Shown: positions 1-6,132 of the stretch, piece by piece | How the letters are laid out: every line of letters starts with the position of its first letter | How positions within the stretch are numbered: the first letter of the stretch is position 1 | Assembly (NCBI GenBank): GCA_964567085.1 | Contig: CAZMKU010000041.1 | Coordinates: 1 to 13,596, forward strand | Direction: 5' to 3' | Length of the DNA: 13,596 bases | Source: SVTX01 sp964567085 | GTDB lineage: Bacteria; Bacillota; Clostridia; Oscillospirales; CAG-272 | The notes under the pieces: model-generated | What the model was told of the DNA's origin: nothing | The model's input: only the letters and a program-made list of their open reading frames with translations | The model's database searches: none | Translations under genes and position numbers: made by a program

Positions 1-110
1 TCACGCAGTGAACATCACTGACGAAGTCAACATCACTTGCCCGCAAGGGCAAACATCGTTTAGCGTGATACTCCGTTAAGAGTATCACGCTAATTCACAA
101 GTGCTTTTTT
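1..110 (+). repeat. Hairpin-array intergenic repeat, copy 1 (cut by window edge)
   Basis: This stretch is a chain of small hairpins joined by the spacer CATCAC: TCAC-GCA-GTGA (1-11), TGAC-GAA-GTCA (19-29), TTGCCC-GCAA-GGGCAA (37-52) and a 13-bp stem TAGCGTGATACTC/GAGTATCACGCTA (61-73 with 80-92, loop CGTTAA). It ends in GCTTTTTT at 103-110. It aligns end to end with 8617-8726. Differences in the second hairpin and in the inner part of the last stem keep the pairing, which suggests selection on the fold or spread of variant copies. It lies just past the stop codon of the HIT gene. On the plus strand the last stem plus T-run could terminate transcription; on the minus strand no T-run follows. 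The element probably continues left of the window. Confidence 0.85.
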
Positions 111-111
111 A

Positions 112-456
112 TTAAACTATACTTTCAGGCAGCTTTTTTCCGCCGAGGATGTGGAAATGCGCGTGCTTTACGCTCTGCGCGCCGTCCTCGCCGATATTTG
201 TGATAACACGGTAGCCGTTTGTAAGGCCTTCAAGCTTTGCGATTTCGGGAATTGCTTCGAAAATCGCGGCAACGTAGTGGCTGTTGTCGGAATTCACACA
301 GTCGGCGGATTCGATATGCTTCTTGGGAATTACAAGCACGTGTGTAGGCGCTTGAGGATTGATATCGCGGAATGCGAAAACCTTTTCGTTCTCGAAAACC
401 TTATTTGAGGGAATATCCCCCTTGATTATTTTACAAAAAAGACAGCTGTCGCACAT
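112..456 (-). CDS. HIT-family (HinT-like) nucleotide phosphohydrolase
   Basis: A 114-aa protein of normal HinT size. The histidine triad is intact as HAHFHIL (H98, H100, H102), preceded by GAQSVK and followed by LGGKKL, the usual HinT context. The N-terminus has CLFCKIIKGDIPS, in which C5 and C8 form the CxxC that binds zinc with downstream histidines in many bacterial HIT proteins. HinT enzymes hydrolyse nucleoside 5'-phosphoramidates and aminoacyl-adenylates in the cytoplasm; the exact substrate here is unknown. The start is fixed by AAAGGAGT about 8 nt upstream on the minus strand (464-471) and by a perfect promoter reading left (506-534). It is a single-gene unit divergent from the methyltransferase gene. 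No classical terminator follows; the repeat at 1-110 lies directly downstream. Confidence 0.93.
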   Translation of the reverse strand: MCDSCLFCKIIKGDIPSNKVFENEKVFAFRDINPQAPTHVLVIPKKHIESADCVNSDNSHYVAAIFEAIPEIAKLEGLTNGYRVITNIGEDGAQSVKHAHFHILGGKKLPESIV

Positions 457-475
457 ATTTAAATACTCCTTTTGC

Positions 476-504
476 TTTACAAATTAAAATATTTATGATA
501 CAAT
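476..504 (+). promoter_or_regulatory. Sigma-A promoter of the FkbM methyltransferase gene
   Basis: -35 TTTACA (476-481), 17-bp spacer, extended -10 TGA-TACAAT (TG at 496-497, hexamer 499-504). Predicted start near 511, leaving a short leader before the ATG at 549. The footprint overlaps the HIT promoter almost completely, so the two should not be occupied by RNA polymerase at the same time. Confidence 0.75.
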
Positions 505-505
505 A

Positions 506-534
506 ATTATAACATTTAAAAATCTTTCTGTCAA
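506..534 (-). promoter_or_regulatory. Sigma-A promoter of the HIT gene
   Basis: Read on the minus strand: -35 TTGACA (plus 529-534), a 17-bp spacer, then TGT plus TATAAT (-10 at plus 506-511). This is a consensus promoter with an extended -10. The predicted transcript starts near 499 and runs left into the HIT gene. Its -10 lies one base from the -10 of the promoter facing right. Confidence 0.85.
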
Positions 535-548
535 TAAAAAGGTAAAAT

Positions 549-1673
549 ATGTATTCTGATAACGAAAAACATCCTGACCTTTGGGAATATTTAAAGGCAA
601 CGAATAAAAAAATAGTATTATACGGCATGGGAAACGGCGCGGACAAGATCTTATCGGTCTGCGAGCGGTATGGCATTGAGATTTCTGATTTCTTCGCGTC
701 CGACGGATTTGTGAGAGGCCACGAATTTCACGGCAAGCGAGTTCTGTCTTATTCCGAAACGAAAGAGAAGCACGGCGCGGACAATATTATCGTGCTTTTG
801 TCTTTTGCGTCAAGCTTGCCTGACGTGCTTGAAAATATATATAGAGTTGCCGAGGAGTGCGAGCTCTACGCGCCCGACGTGCCCGTTTACGGCGACGAAA
901 TTTTCAATATTGAATTTTATAACAATAATCTCCACAGCATAAAAAAGGCAAGAGAGCTTTTCTGCGACGAAGAATCAAAGCGAATTTATGACAACATAAT
1001 AAAATATAAGCTTTACGGCAACATAGCTTACTTGCGCGAAGCGGAAAACGATCCCGACGAGAGCTTTTGTGACATTCTCAACGCGAAGGCCATTGAGTCC
1101 GTCGCAGACCTTGGCGCATATAACGGAGATTCCATTCGCGCACTTATGAAATATGCCGAAAATTTAAAAAAGGTCGTGGCTCTCGAGCCTGACCGCAGAA
1201 ATTTCCGCAAGCTTTCGGAATGGGCGAGCGGAGTCGACGGAGTCGAAATGCAGCTTCAGAATCTCGGCGCGTGGAGCGGCAGGGAAACGCTTTATTTTGA
1301 CGGCTCGGGCAATCGAAACGCGTCTATGACGCAGAATACGTCGGTGTTCTCGGACGCGATAAATCAAAGAAAAAAGAAGATAGTCGAGGTCGAGGCAGAT
1401 TCTCTTGACAATATTCTCTGCGGCGAGGGCGTCGATTACATAAAATACGACGTCGAGGGCTCGGAGCGCGAGGCGATATACGGTTCTGTTAACACTATAA
1501 AGAAATATTCGCCGTCTCTTTTGGTTTCGCTTTATCACAGAAGCGCGGATATTTTTTCTCTGCCTATTATGATAAATGAAATGAATCCGACCTATTCGCT
1601 TTACCTGCGCAGATTCCGCTATATTCCCGCGTGGGATATAAATCTGTATGCAGTAAAAAAATGTCTTGAATAG
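549..1673 (+). CDS. FkbM-family SAM-dependent methyltransferase with N-terminal Rossmann-like domain
   Basis: A 374-aa protein with two parts. Residues about 20-125 begin with KKIVLYGMGNGADKIL, a GxGxxG-like nucleotide-binding loop, and look like a small Rossmann domain. Residues about 180-370 are an FkbM-type methyltransferase: SAM motif I VADLGAYNGDS (185-195), an acidic end of strand 2 (E213 in ALEPDRR), and DYIKYDVEGSE (296-306), the FkbM signature. FkbM enzymes O-methylate sugars or small molecules, so a role in modifying a surface glycan or cell-envelope metabolite is plausible, but no glycan genes are adjacent. The ribosome binding site is weak (AAAAAGG, 536-542). It is a single-gene unit closed by its own terminator. 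The substrate cannot be deduced. Confidence 0.85.
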   Translation: MYSDNEKHPDLWEYLKATNKKIVLYGMGNGADKILSVCERYGIEISDFFASDGFVRGHEFHGKRVLSYSETKEKHGADNIIVLLSFASSLPDVLENIYRVAEECELYAPDVPVYGDEIFNIEFYNNNLHSIKKARELFCDEESKRIYDNIIKYKLYGNIAYLREAENDPDESFCDILNAKAIESVADLGAYNGDSIRALMKYAENLKKVVALEPDRRNFRKLSEWASGVDGVEMQLQNLGAWSGRETLYFDGSGNRNASMTQNTSVFSDAINQRKKKIVEVEADSLDNILCGEGVDYIKYDVEGSEREAIYGSVNTIKKYSPSLLVSLYHRSADIFSLPIMINEMNPTYSLYLRRFRYIPAWDINLYAVKKCLE

Positions 1674-1690
1674 TAATATATAATGCGAAC

Positions 1691-1744
1691 AAACTAATAA
1701 CAGTCCGACAGACAAATGTAGGGCTGTTATTAGTTTTATTTTTT
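1691..1744 (+). terminator. Intrinsic terminator after the methyltransferase gene
   Basis: Stem 1691-1706 pairs with 1721-1736 (AAACTAATAACAG with CTGTTATTAGTTT, then TCC with GGG including one G-T pair), a 14-nt loop, followed by TATTTTTT. Confidence 0.85.
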
Positions 1745-1784
1745 AAAAACCTTGTATTTTCAAGAAAAGGAAAGGTATATACAA

Positions 1785-2015
1785 ATGATGAGAATTATAG
1801 ACAGGATCGCTCTTGCGCTTACGATCATCGGCGCGATCAACTGGGGCAGTATAGGTCTTTTCCAGTTTGATCTCGTGGCTTGGATCGGCGGAGGTCAGGA
1901 CGCTATCTTCTCGAGAATAATTTATTCTATCGTGGCGCTTGCGGGACTTTGGTGCATTTCGCTTCTTTTCCGCCCGTCGATTGACGAGACCTACGATACG
2001 ATCGAGCAGCATTAA
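1785..2015 (+). CDS. DUF378 family small membrane protein
   Basis: A 76-aa protein starting MMRIIDRIALALTIIGAINW. The family motif 'IGAINWGSIGLF' and a later hydrophobic helix (IIYSIVALAGLWCISLLF) mark DUF378. Two membrane helices, roughly residues 5-25 and 40-60, are separated by a loop with WIGGGQD; the C-terminus is short and polar. I chose ATG 1785 because GAAAGGAAAGG (1764-1774) sits about 10 nt upstream; an in-frame TTG at 1752 lies before that site and is unlikely. ATG 1788 is an equally possible start. The function of the family is unknown. No clear promoter was seen between the preceding terminator and this start, so it may depend partly on readthrough. Confidence 0.85.
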   Translation: MMRIIDRIALALTIIGAINWGSIGLFQFDLVAWIGGGQDAIFSRIIYSIVALAGLWCISLLFRPSIDETYDTIEQH

Positions 2016-2020
2016 CGATA

Positions 2021-2053
2021 GGGGCATCTTCGGATGCCCCGAATTTATTTTTT
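2021..2053 (+). terminator. Intrinsic terminator after the DUF378 gene
   Basis: GGGGCATC (2021-2028), TTCG tetraloop, GATGCCCC (2033-2040), then GAATTTATTTTTT. Very stable stem with a cUUCGg-type loop, 5 nt past the stop codon. Confidence 0.9.
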
Positions 2054-2062
2054 GAGAGGCTT

Positions 2063-2091
2063 GTATATATCTTGATTTAGTGGCAGATAAT
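2063..2091 (+). promoter_or_regulatory. Possible sporulation-sigma promoter of the M23 gene (weak)
   Basis: GTATA at 2063-2067 and GGCAGATAAT at 2082-2091, 14 nt apart, loosely resemble the GTATA/GGnnAnAnT pattern of forespore sigma factors (sigma F/G), which drive spoIIQ in Bacillus. No good TTGACA/TATAAT pair was found in 2054-2163. The -10 match is imperfect at two positions, so this is only a suggestion. Confidence 0.25.
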
Positions 2092-2163
2092 ATGGATGTA
2101 GCCGTAATATAGTTGAATTTACAAATTTTTGCGGTAAGACATAAATATAAAGGAGATTTGAAT

Positions 2164-2904
2164 ATGTGGAAGAAAATCAAGGATAGCAAGTTCGGTCAAA
2201 AATGCCGTGAGCTTTCAAAGCACAGAGGTGCTATGACCTCTCTCGTATGCCTTATGGTTGCGCTCTTGATCGTCGCATCGGTCAGCATCGCGACAAACGT
2301 GACGAAGAAGAAGTATGCGAACAATGACGTCGTGGTAACCGAGGACGGGCAGGAAGAGAAAACCGAGGGTGAGATCGTTCCCCCGACTTACAATGATGGC
2401 GGCTCTAACGAAGCTTCTTCTGACGGTGACGAGGAGTTTGCTTTGAGCCTTCCCGTTGCCACGGGTACGGTGTCAAAGGAGCACGACCCTACGATCCAGG
2501 TTTGGTCCGATACGATGGGCGACTACAGAGTACACCTTGGAATTGACATCGTAACGAGCGAGGCGGCTCCCGTTTATGCGGCGGCAGACGGCGAGATCTC
2601 GAAGATCTGGGACGATGCGCTTATGGGCAAGTGCGTGGCTATCGCTCACGATGAAAAGGTATTTACGATCTATAAGAATCTTACGGCCGAGCTTCCCGAG
2701 GGCATCAAGGAGGGAGCAAAGGTTACAAGAGGTCAGCAGATAGGCAATATCGGCGAAAGCGCAATATCCGAGCTCGCAGAGGAGCCTCACCTTCACATTG
2801 AAATGACCGTTGACGGCATTGCGGTAGATCCCATGGAATATTTTTCAAAGGACGTAAGGGACAAGCTTCAGATGGACGAGTCCTACGAGGATAGCGGAAA
2901 ATAA
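2164..2904 (+). CDS. Membrane-anchored M23/LytM peptidase-domain protein, SpoIIQ-like
   Basis: A 246-aa protein. A basic N-terminus (1-25) is followed by one membrane helix (about 26-45), an acidic, low-complexity linker (about 50-95) and an M23 domain (about 115-228). Both zinc motifs are present: HxxxD in VHLGID (H124, D128) and HxH in PHLHIE (H209, H211), so endopeptidase activity is possible. The topology, the linker and ELAEEPHLHIEM close to the C-terminus resemble clostridial SpoIIQ, the forespore part of the engulfment channel, where several clostridial members keep zinc ligands that Bacillus SpoIIQ has partly lost. A general cell-wall hydrolase remains possible. ATG 2164 is chosen because AAAGGAG (2149-2155) sits about 8 nt upstream; an upstream in-frame TTG (2113) has no such site. 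The gene is monocistronic. Confidence 0.8.
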   Translation: MWKKIKDSKFGQKCRELSKHRGAMTSLVCLMVALLIVASVSIATNVTKKKYANNDVVVTEDGQEEKTEGEIVPPTYNDGGSNEASSDGDEEFALSLPVATGTVSKEHDPTIQVWSDTMGDYRVHLGIDIVTSEAAPVYAAADGEISKIWDDALMGKCVAIAHDEKVFTIYKNLTAELPEGIKEGAKVTRGQQIGNIGESAISELAEEPHLHIEMTVDGIAVDPMEYFSKDVRDKLQMDESYEDSGK

Positions 2905-2908
2905 AGAC

Positions 2909-2945
2909 ATACGGTTGACCGAGAGGTCAACCGTATTTTATTTGT
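2909..2945 (+). terminator. Intrinsic terminator after the M23 gene
   Basis: A perfect 12-bp stem ATACGGTTGACC/GGTCAACCGTAT (2909-2920 with 2925-2936), GAGA tetraloop, followed by TTTATTTGTT. Confidence 0.88.
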
Positions 2946-2963
2946 TAACTTTTTTTGGAGCTA

Positions 2964-2992
2964 TTGTAATTTTTAGTTAATTATGGTACAAT
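2964..2992 (+). promoter_or_regulatory. Sigma-A promoter of the acyltransferase gene
   Basis: -35 TTGTAA (2964-2969), 17-bp spacer, extended -10 TGG-TACAAT (2984-2992). Predicted start near 2999, about 35 nt before the ATG. Confidence 0.8.
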
Positions 2993-3033
2993 ATAATTGG
3001 GTTTGAATATGCATTTATAAAAAGAGGTGCAAA

Positions 3034-4314
3034 ATGAAAATTAAAGTCGTGAAAAAGTCGTATGACGAGGTTTTGAGTATTCCGAGAGATAAGGCGTTCA
3101 AGCCGAAAAAGTTAAATCTTTTCTGGGGAACGGTGCTATATCTCGTGTCAATGCCCACACTTTTGAAATTCCACTATCAGCTTAAAAAGGTGGGAATGGA
3201 GAAGCTCGGCAAAAAAGAGCCCTGCCTTTTCCTTATGAACCACTCCAGCTTTACGGATATGAAAATGGCGGCGGCGTCGCTTTTCCCGAGAAGATACAAT
3301 ATCGTATGCACCTATGACGCGTTTATGGGTAAGAATTGGCTTATGAAGCAGATAGGCTGCGTTCCCACTCATAAATACGTAAACGACGTTTCGCTCGTGC
3401 GAAGCATGATGCACGCGGTAAAGAAAAATAAGTCGTCTATTCTTATGTATCCCGAGGCGTGCTATAGCTGCGACGGAAAGACCACCGTGCTTCCCGACAG
3501 CCTTGGCGGATTTATTAAAATGCTCGGTATTCCCGTCGTTATGATAACTACCTTCGGCGCGTTTGCCCGCGACCCGCTTTATAATAATCTCCAGATCCGC
3601 AAGGTCAAGATCTCCGCGGAGATGAAATACATACTTTCCCCTGACGATATAAAGGAGAAGAGCGTAGACGAGCTCAATTCCGTTGTCGGAGAGTGCTTCG
3701 ATCTTGACTATTTCAAGTGGCAGCAGGACAACAAAATTGAGATCAGAGAGACCTTCCGCGCGGAAGGTCTGAACCGTGTGCTTTACAAGTGCCCGCACTG
3801 TGAAAAAGAGGGAAATATGTTCACGAAGGGTACTGAGCTCGTTTGCTCGGAATGCGGTCATAAATACGTGCTTGATGAGTACGGCTATCTCGTTCACGAG
3901 GGCGAGGGCGGGAAGTTCAATCATATTCCCGATTGGTACGCATGGCAGAGAGAATGCGTAAGAGCCGAGCTTGAGGACGGAACGTATAAGCTTTCCGACG
4001 AGGTGGATATTTATATGCTCGTTGACACAAAGGCGCTTTATCGCGTGGGCGAGGGCGAGATTTCTCAAACGCCCGACGGAATAAAGCTTTCGGGTCTTGG
4101 CGGCAAGCTTCAAATAATTCAAAAGCCGCAGGCGGCGTATACGCTCAATACAGACTTTAATTGGTACGAGCTTGGCGATATAATTTGTCTTGCGCATCAG
4201 CACAGACTTTATTACTGCTTCCCCAAGTATAAGCGCGATATCGTTGCAAAGGCAAGACTAGCGGCGGAGGAAGCGTATAAGCTTTATAAAGAGAATAAGA
4301 GAGTAAAGGAATAA
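3034..4314 (+). CDS. PlsC-like acyltransferase with C-terminal zinc ribbon
   Basis: A 426-aa protein. Residues about 50-210 match the glycerophosphate acyltransferase (PlsC/LPLAT) fold: NHSSFTD supplies the catalytic HX4D (H70, D75), and YPEACYS (around 139-145) sits where the usual EGT motif binds substrate phosphate, here as PEAC. A hydrophobic segment near 30-45 (LFWGTVLYLVSMPTLL) suggests membrane association. A four-cysteine zinc ribbon follows: CPHC (253-256) and CSEC (271-274). About 150 further residues have no domain I recognise. Canonical AGPATs are around 240 aa, so the second half is an addition. Likely role: acyl transfer to a lysophospholipid or related acceptor at the membrane; the substrate is uncertain because the third motif is altered. 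The ribosome binding site AGAGGTG (3023-3029) supports the start. Monocistronic. Confidence 0.8.
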   Translation: MKIKVVKKSYDEVLSIPRDKAFKPKKLNLFWGTVLYLVSMPTLLKFHYQLKKVGMEKLGKKEPCLFLMNHSSFTDMKMAAASLFPRRYNIVCTYDAFMGKNWLMKQIGCVPTHKYVNDVSLVRSMMHAVKKNKSSILMYPEACYSCDGKTTVLPDSLGGFIKMLGIPVVMITTFGAFARDPLYNNLQIRKVKISAEMKYILSPDDIKEKSVDELNSVVGECFDLDYFKWQQDNKIEIRETFRAEGLNRVLYKCPHCEKEGNMFTKGTELVCSECGHKYVLDEYGYLVHEGEGGKFNHIPDWYAWQRECVRAELEDGTYKLSDEVDIYMLVDTKALYRVGEGEISQTPDGIKLSGLGGKLQIIQKPQAAYTLNTDFNWYELGDIICLAHQHRLYYCFPKYKRDIVAKARLAAEEAYKLYKENKRVKE

Positions 4315-4331
4315 CATAGCAATAACATACT

Positions 4332-4360
4332 AAAACGGCGGAGCGATCCGCCGTTTTTTG
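4332..4360 (+). terminator. Intrinsic terminator after the acyltransferase gene
   Basis: An 11-bp stem AAAACGGCGGA/TCCGCCGTTTT (4332-4342 with 4347-4357), GCGA tetraloop, followed by TT within TTTTTTG. Confidence 0.92.
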
Positions 4361-4392
4361 TCGATAAATTTGCAAATTATTATAAGTTGCAC

Positions 4393-4421
4393 TTGAAAAT
4401 TCGGTTAGATTATGCTATAAT
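4393..4421 (+). promoter_or_regulatory. Sigma-A promoter of the maf-mreB-PBP operon
   Basis: -35 TTGAAA (4393-4398), 17-bp spacer, extended -10 TGC-TATAAT (4413-4421). Predicted start near 4428. This rules out the in-frame ATG at 4427 as a normal start of maf. Confidence 0.88.
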
Positions 4422-4480
4422 GTAAGATGGATAAAAATATAATGCGGATTTTGTGCGCAAAATTTAAAAGGACACTTAAA

Positions 4481-5068
4481 ATGAGAATAATACTTGCATC
4501 AAAGTCCCCGAGAAGACGAGAGCTTCTCGAGACTATCGGACTTGGATTTGAAATTATAACCTCGGAGGCAGACGAGAGCTGCGACGAGAAAAATCCCGAA
4601 AGAACGGTCGAGGTTTTAGCCGAGCGCAAGGGCAGGGCGGTTGAAGAATTGCTTTGCCGTAACGGCGAGAGCCTTGCCGATACGCTTGTAATAGCGTCAG
4701 ATACACTCGTTCATCAGGACGGCGCGGTGCTTGGAAAGCCGCGCGACCGTGAAAACGCGAGAGAGATGCTTCGCTCTCTTTCGGGCAAGAAGCATTTCGT
4801 TTCAAGCGGGGTCTATCTTTCGTACGAGGGGCGCGGAATTGCGGCGCATATGACGACCGCGGTCGAGTTTGCGAGCATGACCGACGAGGAGATCGAAAAA
4901 TATCTTGACACGAGCGAGCCCTACGACAAGGCGGGCGCGTATGGAATTCAAGGCATCGCGTCGTTGTTCATAAAAGGAATCGAGGGCGACTATTTCAACG
5001 TCGTCGGACTGCCCGTAAGATTGCTTTACGAGATGGCAAATGACAATTTCGGTATAAAGCTATTTTAA
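4481..5068 (+). CDS. maf: Maf family nucleoside triphosphate pyrophosphatase
   Basis: A 195-aa protein of normal Maf length. Hallmarks in order: RIILASKSPRRRELL (2-16), SEADE (28-32), the catalytic region VIASDTLV with D74, GKPRDRENAREML, and YDKAGAYGIQGIA near residue 150. Maf proteins hydrolyse non-canonical or excess nucleotides (for example dTTP, UTP or modified NTPs) to monophosphates in the cytoplasm and have been linked to septum inhibition in Bacillus. ATG 4481 is supported by AAAAGGA (4466-4472), 8 nt upstream, and by alignment of the ASKSPRR motif to the N-terminus. It is the first gene of an operon with mreB 41 nt downstream. In Bacillus, maf also lies just upstream of mreB, so the linkage is conserved. 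Confidence 0.95.
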   Translation: MRIILASKSPRRRELLETIGLGFEIITSEADESCDEKNPERTVEVLAERKGRAVEELLCRNGESLADTLVIASDTLVHQDGAVLGKPRDRENAREMLRSLSGKKHFVSSGVYLSYEGRGIAAHMTTAVEFASMTDEEIEKYLDTSEPYDKAGAYGIQGIASLFIKGIEGDYFNVVGLPVRLLYEMANDNFGIKLF

Positions 5069-5109
5069 ATTTATTTAGTTAAAATTCCAGGGAAAGGGGG
5101 AGAAATATC

Positions 5110-6114
5110 ATGCCAAAGCATATCGGTCTTGATCTCGGCACGTCGCATACCAGAATGATAATTAAGAACCAGATAGTTTTGCGCTCGCCGACGGTCGTTG
5201 CGGTCGATAAGACAGACGACAGTATCGTCGCAATTGGTAGAAAAGCCAAGGAAATGATAGGAAAGACCCCCGCCCACATTCAAGCCTTCAGACCTATTCG
5301 AAACGGCGTTATAGCTGATTTTGAGGTCACGGCGAGAATGATACACGAGTATCTTGTGAAGACCGAGGCGCTCTCCCTTTTCAACCGCCCCGTAGTGCTC
5401 GTAACTACGCCCGGCAGATGCACGGAGGTTGAGAGAATGGCGCATGAAAACGCCATTTTCGAGGCGGGAGCTAAGGCGGTCGGCGTTGTAAAATCTCCGA
5501 TAGCGTCGGCAATCGGCGCGGGACTTAAAATAAACAGCGCAAGAGGATGTATGATCGTTGACATCGGCGGCGGAATGACGCAGGCGGCAGTTATATGCTC
5601 GGGCGGAATCGTGCGCTCGTCGGCGATAAAGCTTGCGGGCGATAAGCTCGACGGAGCTATCATAAACAGCTTAAAGACGAGACGAGGCCTGTTTATCGGT
5701 GATATAAGCGCCGAGATGATAAAGCTCAAGCTCGGCTCTGCAATAGCGGGAATTGACCGAGGCGACGCTATGGTCAGCGGCAGAAACGAAATTCTCAAGT
5801 GCGCGGAGACCATACGGGTCACCTCCGCAGAGATATACGACGCTATTCACGTCGGACTTGAAGCGATCTGCAGAACCATTATGAACGTGCTTGAAACCAC
5901 GCCACCCGAGATCGCGAGCGATATCTGGGATTACGGTATTATGCTCGTTGGCGGCGGCGCGAATATCGTTGGTATCGGTGAGCTGATCACCAAGAAAACG
6001 GGGCTTCGGGTCACGATCGCGAGAAATCCTATGGACTGCGAGTGCATAGGACTTGGCAGAATTATGGAAAATCCGAGGCTTCTCCCCGACGGAGTGCTTT
6101 ATAAGAACAGATAA
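5110..6114 (+). CDS. mreB: Divergent MreB-family actin homologue
   Basis: A 334-aa protein of full MreB length. Actin-fold motifs: phosphate 1 GLDLGTSHTRM (D8), phosphate 2 IVDIGGGMTQAAV (D151) and the adenosine motif MLVGGGANIVGIGEL (278-292). MreB polymerises under the membrane and positions the elongation machinery, which agrees with the PBP gene 18 nt downstream. Odd points: where MreB normally has EEPMAAAIG, with the glutamate linked to ATP hydrolysis, this protein has KSPIASAIG (S129); DIGGGTTE is DIGGGMTQ; the usual GDxMDEAI is GDKLDGAI; REPSVVA is RSPTVVA. The fold seems kept but ATP hydrolysis may be weak or lost. The start has a strong site (GGAAAGGGGGA, 5090-5100). It could be a specialised paralogue (Mbl/MreBH-like) rather than the main MreB. 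Confidence 0.88.
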   Translation: MPKHIGLDLGTSHTRMIIKNQIVLRSPTVVAVDKTDDSIVAIGRKAKEMIGKTPAHIQAFRPIRNGVIADFEVTARMIHEYLVKTEALSLFNRPVVLVTTPGRCTEVERMAHENAIFEAGAKAVGVVKSPIASAIGAGLKINSARGCMIVDIGGGMTQAAVICSGGIVRSSAIKLAGDKLDGAIINSLKTRRGLFIGDISAEMIKLKLGSAIAGIDRGDAMVSGRNEILKCAETIRVTSAEIYDAIHVGLEAICRTIMNVLETTPPEIASDIWDYGIMLVGGGANIVGIGELITKKTGLRVTIARNPMDCECIGLGRIMENPRLLPDGVLYKNR

Positions 6115-6132
6115 GGTTTAAAGGAGTAAATT

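Noticed and set aside
3148..4203. Long antisense reading frame (351 codons) opposite the acyltransferase gene
   Set aside because: It mirrors codon structure of the real gene, has no ribosome binding site or recognisable domain; the same holds for antisense frames opposite the PBP, mreB and ABC genes.
4427..4480. Longer Maf start at ATG 4427
   Set aside because: It coincides with the predicted transcription start and lacks a ribosome binding site; ATG 4481 has both a good site and the conserved N-terminus.
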